From positions 1 through 44,977 of the forward strand of contig NZ_LRRB01000250.1 in the NCBI RefSeq assembly GCF_001646865.1: a stretch of DNA of 44,977 nucleotides. Reading direction: 5' to 3'. The DNA is from Aldersonia kunmingensis (GTDB lineage Bacteria > Actinomycetota > Actinomycetes > Mycobacteriales > Mycobacteriaceae). Below, piece after piece: positions 9,200 to 17,582 of this stretch. Under the pieces are notes generated by a model, which saw only the letters and a program-made list of their open reading frames with translations, ran no database searches and was not told the DNA's origin. The translations under genes and the position numbers were made by a program. How positions within the stretch are numbered: the stretch's first letter is position 1; each line of letters begins with the position of its first letter.

Positions 9200-10189
9200 C
9201 TATTGACCGTTGAACTGTACAAGCGAAAAGCAACGCCTGATACGTGTGGTCCACCACTCTTGTCGATCTTGTGGCGCGCTCAGACGACGTAGCAGGTCAG
9301 GGTCAGGTTCCACCGAATTCACCTGTACGGCACCGGCACTCATGAGTTGCCCAGCCGAGACATCGCGCTCGAAAAAGCCACCGGTTCCGAGCCCGCACGC
9401 GAGCCTCAGATCCGGCAGCGCGGCGGCCGCGGCCAGCCCCGCAGCGATCCCCACCGCCGAGTCCAATGCACTCGAGACGACCAGATCCGCGCCCATCCCG
9501 CGCAATTGCTCCGCCAGCGCGATCGTTGCCCGCATGCCGCCCAAAGGCGCGACCTTCACCACCGCGACATCCAGACCGCCGACCCGTGCGACCCGCAACG
9601 GATCGTTTGCCCGGCGTATGCTCTCGTCCGCGGCGATCCGCACCTCGGGCATCCGGCTGCGCAACTCGACGAGTTCGTCCACGCTCGCGCACGGCTGCTC
9701 GGCGTACTGCAATGCGCCCGACTCGGTCAGCGCCCGCAGCGCCGCTTCGGCCTGCCCGACGCTCCAACCGCCGTTCGCATCGACCCGCACATGCGCGATA
9801 TGTGCTCGTACCGCCTCGACCCGCGCGACATCGTCGGCGAGGGACTGACCGGGCTCGGCGACCTTCACCTTGGCGGTGTCCGCACCCGGAAAGCGGGCCA
9901 GGATTTCCGGCACCCTCGCCGCGTCGATCGCGGGCACCGTGGCATTGACCGGAACCGAGGACCGCAGCGCAGGCGGAGGCCCCTGCCAGGCCGATTCGAT
10001 CGCAGAGGCCAGCCAGTTCGCGGACTCGGCGTCGTCGTACTCGAGGAAAGGCCCGAACTCGCCCCAACCGGCCGGGCCGCGCAGTAACGCCACCTCCCGG
10101 GTGGTGATGCCGCGGAAACGGACGCGCATCGGTAACTGCAGGACGTGGAGATCGGCGAGCACATCGGTCAGCGGTGGCAGCTCGAACAC
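9200..10189 (-). CDS. menC: o-Succinylbenzoate synthase
   Basis: An enolase-superfamily enzyme that dehydrates SHCHC to o-succinylbenzoate in menaquinone synthesis. The 329-residue protein carries the full catalytic set: general acid/base Lys in AKVKVAEPG, Mg ligands in RVDANGGWS, AEQPC and IAADESI, and the second Lys in VVKVAPLGGM. The N-terminal capping domain includes VRFRGITTRE. The start is GTG 10189; no ATG is available nearby. Unlike in M. tuberculosis, where menC sits next to menD, it is here separated from menD by the iron-regulated SIP gene and a small protein gene. The gap to the downstream small gene is about 43 bp, so co-transcription with it is possible. Confidence 0.94.
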   Translation of the reverse strand: MFELPPLTDVLADLHVLQLPMRVRFRGITTREVALLRGPAGWGEFGPFLEYDDAESANWLASAIESAWQGPPPALRSSVPVNATVPAIDAARVPEILARFPGADTAKVKVAEPGQSLADDVARVEAVRAHIAHVRVDANGGWSVGQAEAALRALTESGALQYAEQPCASVDELVELRSRMPEVRIAADESIRRANDPLRVARVGGLDVAVVKVAPLGGMRATIALAEQLRGMGADLVVSSALDSAVGIAAGLAAAAALPDLRLACGLGTGGFFERDVSAGQLMSAGAVQVNSVEPDPDLLRRLSAPQDRQEWWTTRIRRCFSLVQFNGQ

Positions 10190-10268
10190 TCAGACATTGT
10201 TGCGCCCAGCCAAGCCGGGTTCGGCTCCGAATCGTTTATGCACCGAACTTTTCGGGAAGGAACAGGGC

Positions 10269-10877
10269 ATGAAGAAGGTCGTTCGCGCCGCAGCCGTTGT
10301 CGTCGGCGTGGGCGCCGTCGTCGTACTGATCGGGGTGATCGCGGCCCTGTGCCTGCCGGCCACCGCGAAGGCGCAACCCACGCCACTGCGCCCAGTGGCC
10401 GGTCTCGAGCTCGATCGCTACCTCGGCCGCTGGCATCAACTCGCCGCGATCCCGCAGCCGTTCAGCCTCGTCTGTGCGCGCGATACAACCGCCGACTACG
10501 GGCTGACGCCGAACGGCGTTATCTCGGTGCGCAACAACTGCACCACGTGGGCGAACACCCCGAATTCGATCACCGGCAGCGCCCAGGTGCTCGATCCGGT
10601 GACCAAGGCGCAACTGCGCGTGAGCTTCCCGTTCGGGTCGCCCGACCCGGTCGGGGTGCCGAACTACATCGTCACCGCCATCGCGCCGGACTACAGCTGG
10701 GCGCTCGTGGGCGATCCAACGCGATTCTCGGGATTCCTGCTCTCCCGGACACCCGCGTTCACCGCGGAACAGTGGCAATCCGCGCGAGCCGCGATTGCCG
10801 CCGCGGGCTACAACGGCTGCTTCTTCCTCACCTCGCCGACGACTGGTGGCCGCGGGGATATCACCCCGCTGTGCTGA
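10269..10877 (+). CDS. Lipocalin-family protein with N-terminal membrane anchor or signal
   Basis: A 202-residue protein. A charged start (MKKVVR) precedes a long hydrophobic stretch to about residue 28, ending in a possible cleavage site near TAKAQP. The lipocalin hallmark GxW motif follows in YLGRWHQLAAIPQPF. The remainder resembles bacterial Blc-type lipocalins: CARDTTADYGL, ISVRNNCTTW, YIVTAIAPDYSWALVGDP and FLLSRTPAFTAEQW. Two Cys pairs could form disulfides outside the membrane. The ligand is probably a lipid or other hydrophobic molecule. The RBS GGGAAGGA lies 7-14 bases before the ATG. It is divergent from menC; no functional link to menaquinone is shown. Confidence 0.82.
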   Translation: MKKVVRAAAVVVGVGAVVVLIGVIAALCLPATAKAQPTPLRPVAGLELDRYLGRWHQLAAIPQPFSLVCARDTTADYGLTPNGVISVRNNCTTWANTPNSITGSAQVLDPVTKAQLRVSFPFGSPDPVGVPNYIVTAIAPDYSWALVGDPTRFSGFLLSRTPAFTAEQWQSARAAIAAAGYNGCFFLTSPTTGGRGDITPLC

Positions 10878-10933
10878 CTGAATTGGCCTGTTGATGGATG
10901 GGCGGCTGTGGATAGCGCACACCCATCTCGGGC

Positions 10934-10988
10934 CGTGAACGGAAGATTTGTTGCGTTAGACGGGGTGAACGCTTCCGTTCACTCCGGA
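10934..10988 (+). repeat. 55-bp palindromic intergenic repeat, copy A
   Basis: This 55-bp segment is identical to the reverse complement of 26675-26729. It contains perfect 11-bp inverted arms GTGAACGGAAG (10935-10945) and CTTCCGTTCAC (10972-10982). An alternative inner hairpin, GTGAACG-CTTC-CGTTCAC (10965-10982), shares the right arm. It lies between the convergent lipocalin and thioesterase genes. Perfect identity over 55 bp at two distant intergenic sites argues for a dispersed element or a constrained site. Confidence 0.9.
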
Positions 10989-11002
10989 CGCACGAAACTG
11001 GC

Positions 11003-11668
11003 TCAGGGCTGGTGCGGCAGCAGCTGCACCATGAGCGCGTCGCAGTCCGCGAGCAACTTGCCCGACGTATCGGTGAGCTTCGCGCTGACGAAGCTCTTGC
11101 GCCCGTCGACGCTGTCGAGCTGACCCTCCACCACGAGCGGGGTGTACAGCGGGGTCACCGCGCGGTAGTTGATGTGCAGGTAGGCCGTGCGGCTGATCGG
11201 GCGGCCCGACGCATGCACGATGACGCCGAACAGGTCGTCGAACAGCAGCGGCAGTACACCGCCGTGCACCGCGGCGTTGCCGCCGAGGTGGTAGCGGGTG
11301 AACATGCCCGTGCTGCGGACGCCCTCTGGGCCGAACTTCTCCCAGGTCCACGGCAACATCAGCAGGCTTCCACGGCCGGGCAGCCTGGGCAGCCGGCCCG
11401 CCGGGCCGACACCCTCGGGCGCCTCGTAGGGGGTGAGGAGCTCGGAAAGCTCCTGCGCAAGTGAACGGGCCTTCTCCACCACGTCGTCGGGGGCATCGAT
11501 CGAGACCGCGAGATCCTGAACGCGACGCATCTCCGCTACGAACTCGCCGAACGCCTCGGGGGCCTCGACAGCGGCGGTGTACTTGGGAAAACCGCCGTGA
11601 TGCTCGTACGAGTCGTCCTTCGGCGCATGCGGCGGGCGCTGCGGCGCGTTTTCGGTCATACCAGTCAC
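11003..11668 (-). CDS. PaaI/hotdog-fold acyl-CoA thioesterase
   Basis: About 221 residues. The C-terminal half is a hotdog thioesterase domain with NAAVHGGVLPLLFDDLFG (active-site HGG and the Asp in LFDD), then RTAYLHINYRAVTPLYTPL and DGRKSFVSAKL. The N-terminal 100 residues form a helical extension, including VVEKARSLAQELSELL, not found in the smallest PaaI proteins. It probably hydrolyses an acyl-CoA or aromatic-CoA thioester in the cytoplasm. A DHNA-CoA hydrolase role in menaquinone synthesis is conceivable given the men genes around, but nothing in the sequence specifies it. The start is GTG 11668 or ATG 11659; neither has a clear RBS. Confidence 0.82.
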   Translation of the reverse strand: MTGMTENAPQRPPHAPKDDSYEHHGGFPKYTAAVEAPEAFGEFVAEMRRVQDLAVSIDAPDDVVEKARSLAQELSELLTPYEAPEGVGPAGRLPRLPGRGSLLMLPWTWEKFGPEGVRSTGMFTRYHLGGNAAVHGGVLPLLFDDLFGVIVHASGRPISRTAYLHINYRAVTPLYTPLVVEGQLDSVDGRKSFVSAKLTDTSGKLLADCDALMVQLLPHQP

Positions 11669-11719
11669 GTTAACGGTGATCAGGAATCCCGCGACGCCCG
11701 ACCCACAAACCGACCGCTT

Positions 11720-13141
11720 CTACCGCCTGCGCACCGCCGCGACGGCGGCGTCGGCACGAGCCTGCTCGCGCGCGAAGAGCAACCCGTAGGTGAACCCGTT
11801 CGCGCCGCCCGCATCCGCGCTCCGCGTCGCCGCGCGCCACAGCGTCTCGGCGGCGACGACGCTGTCCTGATGGTCGCCGAGGTGGGTCTGAATCTTCTTG
11901 TACCGCTTGACGAGCCGCTTCGCCTTCTTGTTCCCGAGCAGACCGTCGCCGAGCTCGGCGGCATAACGCGCGCGCTTCGCGGACTTACGTGCGCTGTGCA
12001 GCGCCTCGTCGTCGTCCGACTTCAGCGCCGCGGCGAGCCGTTTGTCGGCCTTGCGCGTCGCCTTGCTGACCGCCGCGCGCAACTTCTTGCCGCCGACGCC
12101 CGCGGCGATCGGCGGCTGGGCCGCCCACGCGGTGACCACCTCGAGCAGCGCGGTGTAGCGGGCAGTGGTCATCGCCTTGGTCACCACCTCGCGGGCCCGC
12201 AACTGCTCGCCGAGCAGATGCGCATCGAGGTCGGCGGCGACCGAGCCGAGCACATGCTCCGGCGGCAGTGCGGCGATGTCGTCGGCGAAGTGTGCCCGCT
12301 GCACCTGCCGGTCCCGCACCTCGCCGAGCAGCCCGGCGAAGAGCTTCAGCTCCTGCTCGAAGTCAGCCGGAGCATCGAGCAAGTCCCCGAAAACGCGCAT
12401 GGTGCTACGCAATCGGCGGATCGCGACGCGGGTCTTGTGGATCGGATCGATACCGCGGCGCAGGGCCACGTCACCCCGCAGGATCTCCTCGGCCTGGGTC
12501 GAGATGTACTCGGCGAGCGCGCGCGCCGCGCGGGCGCCGTCGAAGGATCCGTTCGTGGAACCGAGCACCTTGACCAATTTCGACGACGCGGACGACACCT
12601 CTGCACCGGCGGCGAGCATGGACTCACGGACATCGTCGAGCACCGTGGGCGCCGCGGCAGCCAGTTCCACCTCGACCTCGCGCCAGCGCAACGACGCACC
12701 GCCGCTCCGCAGGTCCTCGGCCTCCACGCGATCGTCGGCGACCTCCAGAAGTAGGTCGCCGTCGGCGCCGAGGATGCGATCGATACCGCGCTCGGTCGTC
12801 ATCCGGACAACCGGTTCGAGCGGCTGGCGCAAACGAACGCCCTCAACCACATCGAGCAGCGCGGCCGGAATCTGCTCGCCGTCACCGAGCGGTTCCTGCA
12901 ACTCGACTCGGGCGTTACCTTCCGGCACCTTCAGCTGCCAGCCCTCGTCCGAGCCGCCGATCCGTCGGCGCAGCAACAGCCCGCGGGCACGCAGCGCGCC
13001 ATCGGCGGTATCGAAGTAGGTGTTCTCGAGTCGCACATGGACGGCCTCGCCGTGCGTTCCTGCAACGACAGCGGTCAGGTCGGGGACGGCAAAATCCGCG
13101 TCGACGTCGTACTTGTCCTCGCGCTCGAGATACTCGGCCAT
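11720..13141 (-). CDS. CYTH and CHAD domain protein
   Basis: A 473-residue cytoplasmic protein. Residues 1-200 form a CYTH (triphosphate tunnel metalloenzyme) domain: it opens with the ExExK motif EREDK and continues with RLENTYFDTADGALRARGLLLRRR, GWQLKVP and RWREVEVELA. Residues 215-473 form a CHAD domain, rich in conserved His/Arg/Lys (IHKTRVAIRRLRSTMRVF, LHSARKSAKRARYAAEL, LGDHQDSVVAAETL). The family binds inorganic polyphosphate and may hydrolyse triphosphates. A nearby Pit phosphate transporter is a loose thematic neighbour. ATG 13141 is the only good start. The product is well recognised; the substrate is unknown. Confidence 0.93.
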   Translation of the reverse strand: MAEYLEREDKYDVDADFAVPDLTAVVAGTHGEAVHVRLENTYFDTADGALRARGLLLRRRIGGSDEGWQLKVPEGNARVELQEPLGDGEQIPAALLDVVEGVRLRQPLEPVVRMTTERGIDRILGADGDLLLEVADDRVEAEDLRSGGASLRWREVEVELAAAAPTVLDDVRESMLAAGAEVSSASSKLVKVLGSTNGSFDGARAARALAEYISTQAEEILRGDVALRRGIDPIHKTRVAIRRLRSTMRVFGDLLDAPADFEQELKLFAGLLGEVRDRQVQRAHFADDIAALPPEHVLGSVAADLDAHLLGEQLRAREVVTKAMTTARYTALLEVVTAWAAQPPIAAGVGGKKLRAAVSKATRKADKRLAAALKSDDDEALHSARKSAKRARYAAELGDGLLGNKKAKRLVKRYKKIQTHLGDHQDSVVAAETLWRAATRSADAGGANGFTYGLLFAREQARADAAVAAVRRR

Positions 13142-13201
13142 GCCGACAGCATTTCCCCTACTGGACGAATCGACAAGTGCTCCAGGAATCGGGCGGACGC
13201 G

Positions 13202-13435
13202 TCAGGCGACGAGCCACAGACGACGGCGCACAACGCGTTTCATGTCCTCGACAACACCGAGCGGGAGCCCGCGCGGCGGCAGGCTCTTCAACGCGACATC
13301 CAGTTCACGGAAGAAATCAGCTTCATCGACCCCGAAAACGTCGCGGATCTCGGTGGCCGGTCCGCCACCGAGGCTGTACCAGCGCAGTTCGAACTCGACC
13401 ATTCGTTCGTGGTCATCGGGCCCCATTGCCACCAT
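13202..13435 (-). CDS. Small DUF3263-like protein
   Basis: A 77-residue protein with a helix-turn-helix-like core: ERMVEFELRWYSLGGGPATEIRD followed by FGVDEADFFRELDVAL and a basic C-terminus (MKRVVRRRLWLV). The layout resembles DUF3263, a small actinobacterial family with an HTH-like fold, although the usual Trp-Trp-Lys is here RWYS. ATG 13435 is chosen because GGAAGGA lies 6-7 bases upstream; a longer start at 13471 has no such site. A DNA-binding role is possible. It is divergent from the HD gene. Confidence 0.7.
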   Translation of the reverse strand: MVAMGPDDHERMVEFELRWYSLGGGPATEIRDVFGVDEADFFRELDVALKSLPPRGLPLGVVEDMKRVVRRRLWLVA

Positions 13436-13622
13436 GACTGTTCCTTCCGTCACACAGTGCCGGCACACCATAGCGTTACAACCAGGTTAAGAGAAAAATC
13501 GGACAGCGCTCGAGCCGCCTTCTCGACTATCGTCATCAGCTACACCCAGGCAGGGCACAGCCGATCGGCGCTGTGCGGGGGGCCTCCGATGCTGTAGGTG
13601 AGACGGATCGGCGGGAGGCGTC

Positions 13623-14204
13623 GTGGACGAAACCTCTTCGGTTGCAGCACCACTCATCGATGCCGCGGAGACCCTGGCCCGTCGGCTGACTGCCGATCAG
13701 CCTGCACTGCTTCGGCACCTGTGCGGGGTCGCAGCACATGCCACCGCGCTCGCGCCCACCGTGGCACCCGACGAACGCGAATCGCTCATCGCCGCGGCCT
13801 GGTTGCACGACATCGGCAAGGTGCCCGCGCTGCGCGATACCGGCATGCACTCGATCGACGGCGCTCGATACCTGCGCCGGGAGGGCTGGCCGCCCCACGT
13901 TTGCGATCTGGTCGCCTACCACTCGGGCAGCCGATTCGTCGCGGAGCTGCGCGGGCTCACCGCAGAACTGTGCGAGTTCGACGACTCCGACGAGGCCGTG
14001 ACCGATGCGCTCACGGCGGCCGACCAGACCACCGGCCAGAACGGCGCCGACGTCGAGCTCGACGAGCGCATGGCCGACATGCTCGCCCGGCATAGCCCGG
14101 ATTCGCCGAGCGTGCTCGTCCACCCGGTGCGCGAGGTCTACCTGCGTGCGGCAACCGATCGGGTGCATGCGCGCGCCGCCGGGCTGAAGGTGGGCGGGTC
14201 GTAG
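13623..14204 (+). CDS. HD-domain phosphohydrolase-like protein
   Basis: A 193-residue protein with an HD metal-binding domain: His in LLRHLCGVAAHA, the HD pair in AAWLHDIGKVPA, and the distal His in LVAYHSG. The second half includes a Cys/Asp-rich LCEFDDSDEAVTDALTAAD stretch. It probably hydrolyses a phosphate ester or nucleotide; the substrate cannot be deduced. GTG 13623 follows GGGAGG by about 6 bases. It ends 9 bp before menB and is likely co-transcribed with it. Confidence 0.85.
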   Translation: MDETSSVAAPLIDAAETLARRLTADQPALLRHLCGVAAHATALAPTVAPDERESLIAAAWLHDIGKVPALRDTGMHSIDGARYLRREGWPPHVCDLVAYHSGSRFVAELRGLTAELCEFDDSDEAVTDALTAADQTTGQNGADVELDERMADMLARHSPDSPSVLVHPVREVYLRAATDRVHARAAGLKVGGS

Positions 14205-14213
14205 TCTCGGGGC

Positions 14214-15107
14214 GTGACCTTCAACCCCGACCTCTGGCGCCCGGTTCCCGGCTTCGAGAACCTCACCGACATCACCTACCACCGGCATGTGGACGTTCCC
14301 GTGCTGCGCGTGGCCTTCGACCGGCCCGAGGTGCGCAACGCGTTCCGGCCGCACACCGTCGACGAGCTCTACCGGACGCTCGACGATGCTCGGATGGCCG
14401 CAGACGTCGGCGCGGTGCTGCTCACCGGCAACGGCCCGAGCCCGAAGGATGGCGGCTGGGCGTTCTGCTCCGGTGGCGATCAGCGCATCCGCGGCCGCTC
14501 GGGCTACCAGTACGCCTCGGGTGACACCGCGGACACGGTCGACAAGGCACGTGCCGGACGGCTGCACATCCTCGAGGTCCAGCGCCTGATCCGCACCATG
14601 CCGAAGGTCGTCATGTGTCTCGTGAACGGCTGGGCCGCCGGCGGCGGACACAGCCTGCACGTGGTGTGCGACCTGACCCTGGCCAGCCGCGAGCACGCCC
14701 GCTTCAAGCAGACCGATGCCGACGTGGGCAGCTTCGACGGCGGGTTCGGCAGCGCCTACCTCGCGAAAATGGTCGGGCAGAAGTTCGCCCGCGAGATCTT
14801 CTTCCTCGGTGAGACCTACACCGCCGAGGACATGCACCGGATGGGTGCGGTCAACAAGGTGGTCGATCACGACGAGCTCGAGAACGTCGCCATCGAGTGG
14901 GCCCGGACCATTAACGGCAAGTCGCCACAGGCGCAGCGGATGCTCAAGTACGCGTTCAACCTCACCGACGACGGGCTCGTGGGCCAGCAGCTGTTCGCGG
15001 GCGAGGCCACCCGGATGGCATACATGACCGACGAGGCCGTCGAGGGCCGCGATTCGTTCCTGCAGAAGCGCGAGCCGGATTGGTCGCGCTATCCCTGGTA
15101 CTTCTGA
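14214..15107 (+). CDS. menB: 1,4-Dihydroxy-2-naphthoyl-CoA synthase
   Basis: A crotonase-fold enzyme that cyclises o-succinylbenzoyl-CoA to DHNA-CoA. The 297 residues include the oxyanion-hole segments WAFCSGGDQRIRG and NGWAAGGGHSLHVVCDL, and the MenB-specific catalytic region DADVGSFDGGFGSAYLAKMVG. The family ending DWSRYPWYF is present. The start is GTG 14214, 9 bp after the HD gene. A strong hairpin follows at 15121-15154, so the HD-menB transcript probably ends there. Confidence 0.97.
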   Translation: MTFNPDLWRPVPGFENLTDITYHRHVDVPVLRVAFDRPEVRNAFRPHTVDELYRTLDDARMAADVGAVLLTGNGPSPKDGGWAFCSGGDQRIRGRSGYQYASGDTADTVDKARAGRLHILEVQRLIRTMPKVVMCLVNGWAAGGGHSLHVVCDLTLASREHARFKQTDADVGSFDGGFGSAYLAKMVGQKFAREIFFLGETYTAEDMHRMGAVNKVVDHDELENVAIEWARTINGKSPQAQRMLKYAFNLTDDGLVGQQLFAGEATRMAYMTDEAVEGRDSFLQKREPDWSRYPWYF

Positions 15108-15120
15108 TCGCTCGCGCATG

Positions 15121-15154
15121 TGCCGCTCGAATCGTCACTTCGATTCGAGCGGCA
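15121..15154 (+). terminator. Rho-independent-type hairpin after menB
   Basis: A perfect 14-bp stem TGCCGCTCGAATCG (15121-15134) pairs with CGATTCGAGCGGCA (15141-15154) around a 6-nt loop. It begins 14 bp after the menB stop. There is no long T-run. It is the most stable simple hairpin in the window. Confidence 0.85.
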
Positions 15155-15183
15155 AACCGCACGCTCCCGGGTAGACATAAGCG

Positions 15184-15579
15184 ATGGAGATCCTCAGCAG
15201 CCGGACGCTCCTGCGGCCCGCAGACTACGAGCGCACGCTGACCTTCTATCGCGACGCACTCGGCCTCGCGATCGCCCGCGAGTACCCGGGCGGGACGGTT
15301 TTCTTCGCGGGGCAGGGCCAGATCGAGATCGCGGCCCATGGCGGCAGCGGGAAGCAGTCGTCGTTCGAGGGCGCGTTCTGGCTCCAGGTGCGCGACATCA
15401 CTGCCGCGCAGGCAGAGCTCGAACGCAACGGCATCGACATCGTCCGGCCGGCGAAGCAGGAGCCGTGGGGTTTGTACGAGATGTGGGTCACAGACCCCGA
15501 CGGTGTCGCAATAGTGCTGGTGGAGGTCCCGCCCGACCACCCGATCCGCCGCGATACGCGCGAGTCCGACTCAGCCTGA
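15184..15579 (+). CDS. VOC-family (glyoxalase/bleomycin-resistance fold) protein
   Basis: A 131-residue vicinal-oxygen-chelate domain: YERTLTFYRDALGLAIAREYPGG, FFAGQGQIEIAAHGG, FWLQVRDITAAQAELE and WGLYEMWVTDPDGVAIVLVEVP. The Glu/His-type metal ligands of the fold are partly recognisable (Glu in QIEIA, Glu in VLVEV). The M. tuberculosis counterpart in this locus is Rv0546c, between menB and pitA. The reaction is unknown. The start codon is a clear ATG but the RBS is weak. Confidence 0.85.
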   Translation: MEILSSRTLLRPADYERTLTFYRDALGLAIAREYPGGTVFFAGQGQIEIAAHGGSGKQSSFEGAFWLQVRDITAAQAELERNGIDIVRPAKQEPWGLYEMWVTDPDGVAIVLVEVPPDHPIRRDTRESDSA

Positions 15580-15698
15580 ACGGACCTCACGCCCGCAAAC
15601 TTCGAGCCCATCGAGAGCGGAGAGATTTGAGTGCCGAAACGACACGCTGCTAACGTCCGCGAACGGTTTGGTTTTAGCCGAGCGAGTGTGCACACTCC

Positions 15699-16949
15699 AT
15701 GACTGTGAGCGCAGAGTTCCTCATTCTGGCCATCGTCGTCGTGACGGCCTTGGCGTTCGACTTCACGAACGGCTTTCACGACACCGCGAACGCGATGGCA
15801 ACCTCGATTGCGACGGGGGCGCTCCGGCCGCGAGCCGCGGTCACTTTGTCGGCGTTCCTCAATCTCCTCGGCGCCTTTCTCTCCGTTGAGGTCGCGGCAA
15901 CTGTCGCCAAGGGCATCGTCAACCTCGGCGGTGTGGGCGGCGAGGACCTGCTCGTCATCGTTTTCGCCGGTTTGGTCGGCGGCATCCTGTGGAACCTGCT
16001 CACCTGGCTGTTCGGCCTGCCGTCGAGTTCCTCGCACGCACTGTTCGGCGGCCTGATCGGCGCCACCATCGCCGCGCTCGGCGCGAGCGGCGTCGAGTGG
16101 TCCGGCGTCATCAGCAAAATCATCATTCCCGCCGTGCTGGCCCCACCGGTCGCGGCGCTGGTCGCGATGATCGGCACCTGGGGCGTCTACCGAATCACGC
16201 ACAAAATCGCCGAGAAGGACCGCGACAAGGGCTTCCGGTACGGCCAGATCGGTACCGCCTCGATGATCTCGCTGGCGCACGGCACGAACGACGCCCAGAA
16301 GACGATGGGCATTATCTTCCTCGCGCTCGTCGCCTACGGCTCCGTCGATGCCGACTCCACCATGCCGTTCTGGGTCAAGGTCGTGTGTGCGCTCGCGATC
16401 GCGCTGGGCACCTACCTTGGCGGCTGGCGAATCATCCGCACCCTCGGCAAGGGCCTGGTCGAGATCTCGTCGCCGCAGGGTTTCTCCGCCGACTCGAGCT
16501 CGGCCGCGATCATCCTGACCTCGAGCCATTTCGGGCTTCCGCTCTCAACGACACAGACCGCGACCGGCTCGATCCTCGGTAGCGGCCTCGGCAAGCCCGC
16601 GGGCGAGGTGCGCTGGCGCGTGCTCGGCCGAATGGGTGTCGCCTGGCTCCTCACGCTGCCCGCGGCCGGACTGGTTGGTGCGCTCTGCTGGGCGATCGCA
16701 AACGGCATCGGCGGACTTGCCGGTGTGATCGTGGTGTTCGCACTGCTGATCTTGGGTGCTACCACGATGTGGATGCGCTCACGCCGCAACCCGGTCGACA
16801 CCACCAACGTCAACGAGGCCTGGGACGACGGCAGCCCGGCGCCGCTCGCGAACCCGCTCACCGCCGATCCCGGCGTAGAGGTTCCGAACGACGCGGCAGC
16901 CATCACGCCGCGGCCTGCCGGGACCGCGTCGGACGCAGGGAAGGGCTGA
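15699..16949 (+). CDS. pitA: Low-affinity inorganic phosphate transporter, Pit family
   Basis: A 416-residue polytopic membrane protein that imports phosphate, usually as a metal-phosphate complex with protons. The two inverted PiT signatures are present: GFHDTANAMATSIATGAL (about residues 25-42) and AHGTNDAQKTMGI (about 190-202). The typical cytoplasmic loop (ITHKIAEKDRDKGFRYG) lies between them. About ten hydrophobic helices are visible. A C-terminal Pro/Ala-rich tail of about 50 residues is hydrophilic and probably cytoplasmic. It is followed 11 bp later by a small membrane-protein gene, as with Rv0545c-Rv0544c. ATG 15699 is used. Confidence 0.95.
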   Translation: MTVSAEFLILAIVVVTALAFDFTNGFHDTANAMATSIATGALRPRAAVTLSAFLNLLGAFLSVEVAATVAKGIVNLGGVGGEDLLVIVFAGLVGGILWNLLTWLFGLPSSSSHALFGGLIGATIAALGASGVEWSGVISKIIIPAVLAPPVAALVAMIGTWGVYRITHKIAEKDRDKGFRYGQIGTASMISLAHGTNDAQKTMGIIFLALVAYGSVDADSTMPFWVKVVCALAIALGTYLGGWRIIRTLGKGLVEISSPQGFSADSSSAAIILTSSHFGLPLSTTQTATGSILGSGLGKPAGEVRWRVLGRMGVAWLLTLPAAGLVGALCWAIANGIGGLAGVIVVFALLILGATTMWMRSRRNPVDTTNVNEAWDDGSPAPLANPLTADPGVEVPNDAAAITPRPAGTASDAGKG

Positions 16950-16960
16950 GAGGTCCTGCA

Positions 16961-17236
16961 ATGGAGACCATTTCCAACACTCTCGACTCGCTCTGGCAGG
17001 TACTCGCCGTCGGCATCGCCTTCGGCGCAGGTGGGCCCTTGATGTTCGCGTTAGGACTCCGATTCCTCTACGCGCACAACGGCGAGATCGCCGCCGATGG
17101 CACGGTTAAACGCGATGTGCGCGGGACGATCCTCGCCGGCGTCTGCTTCGCCGTCGTGTTGATCACCGTCATCACGGGAATACTGTTCATCATGAAGAAT
17201 TTTTTGGCCAACGACCTGGGCATTCATATCTTCTGA
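16961..17236 (+). CDS. Small two-TM membrane protein of the pitA locus
   Basis: 91 residues with two membrane segments (about 12-34 and 58-80) and a short polar loop (YAHNGEIAADGTVKRDVRG). It corresponds in place and size to Rv0544c, an uncharacterised protein always found next to PitA in mycobacteria. AGAGG lies 8-12 bases before ATG 16961. Association with the transporter is inferred from conserved linkage only. Confidence 0.82.
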   Translation: METISNTLDSLWQVLAVGIAFGAGGPLMFALGLRFLYAHNGEIAADGTVKRDVRGTILAGVCFAVVLITVITGILFIMKNFLANDLGIHIF

Positions 17237-17271
17237 CAAGCCTGGGACGTTCGCCGAAAGGGGCAATACTC

Positions 17272-17577
17272 GTGGCGCGCAATCCGATTAGTGCGGCCTT
17301 GGACTGGCTGCGCGGCGGCTATCCGGACGGTGTGCCGCGTGAGGACTACGTTGCGCTGCTCGCCGTGCTCCGGCACAAGCTGACTGAGGCCGAGGTCCGC
17401 GAGGTGGCGGCCTTGATCACCGCGGAGCGCGAGGCCGACAAACCCATCGACAGCGCCGAGATCGAGGCGACGATCGCCGAGCTATCCCTGCAGGAACCGT
17501 GCGACGAGGATGTCGCCCGCGTGCAGGCGCGCCTCGCCGCCGGTGGGTGGACACTCGCCGCCGCGCAGGAGGAGTGA
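17272..17577 (+). CDS. DUF3349 protein, first of a tandem pair
   Basis: A 101-residue soluble helical protein: ALDWLRGGYPDGVPREDYVALLAVLRHKLTEAEV... ending in DEDVARVQARLAAGGWTLAA. This is the DUF3349 pattern (Rv0543c group), solved as a small helical bundle with unknown function. It starts with GTG 17272 after GAAAGGGG. It is paralogous to the next gene. Confidence 0.85.
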   Translation: MARNPISAALDWLRGGYPDGVPREDYVALLAVLRHKLTEAEVREVAALITAEREADKPIDSAEIEATIAELSLQEPCDEDVARVQARLAAGGWTLAAAQEE

Positions 17578-17582
17578 CGGCC

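Noticed and set aside
10897-10927. GATGGG/CCCATC hairpin after the lipocalin gene.
   Set aside because: Only 6 bp with a 19-nt loop; too weak to call a terminator separately from the adjacent 55-bp palindromic repeat.
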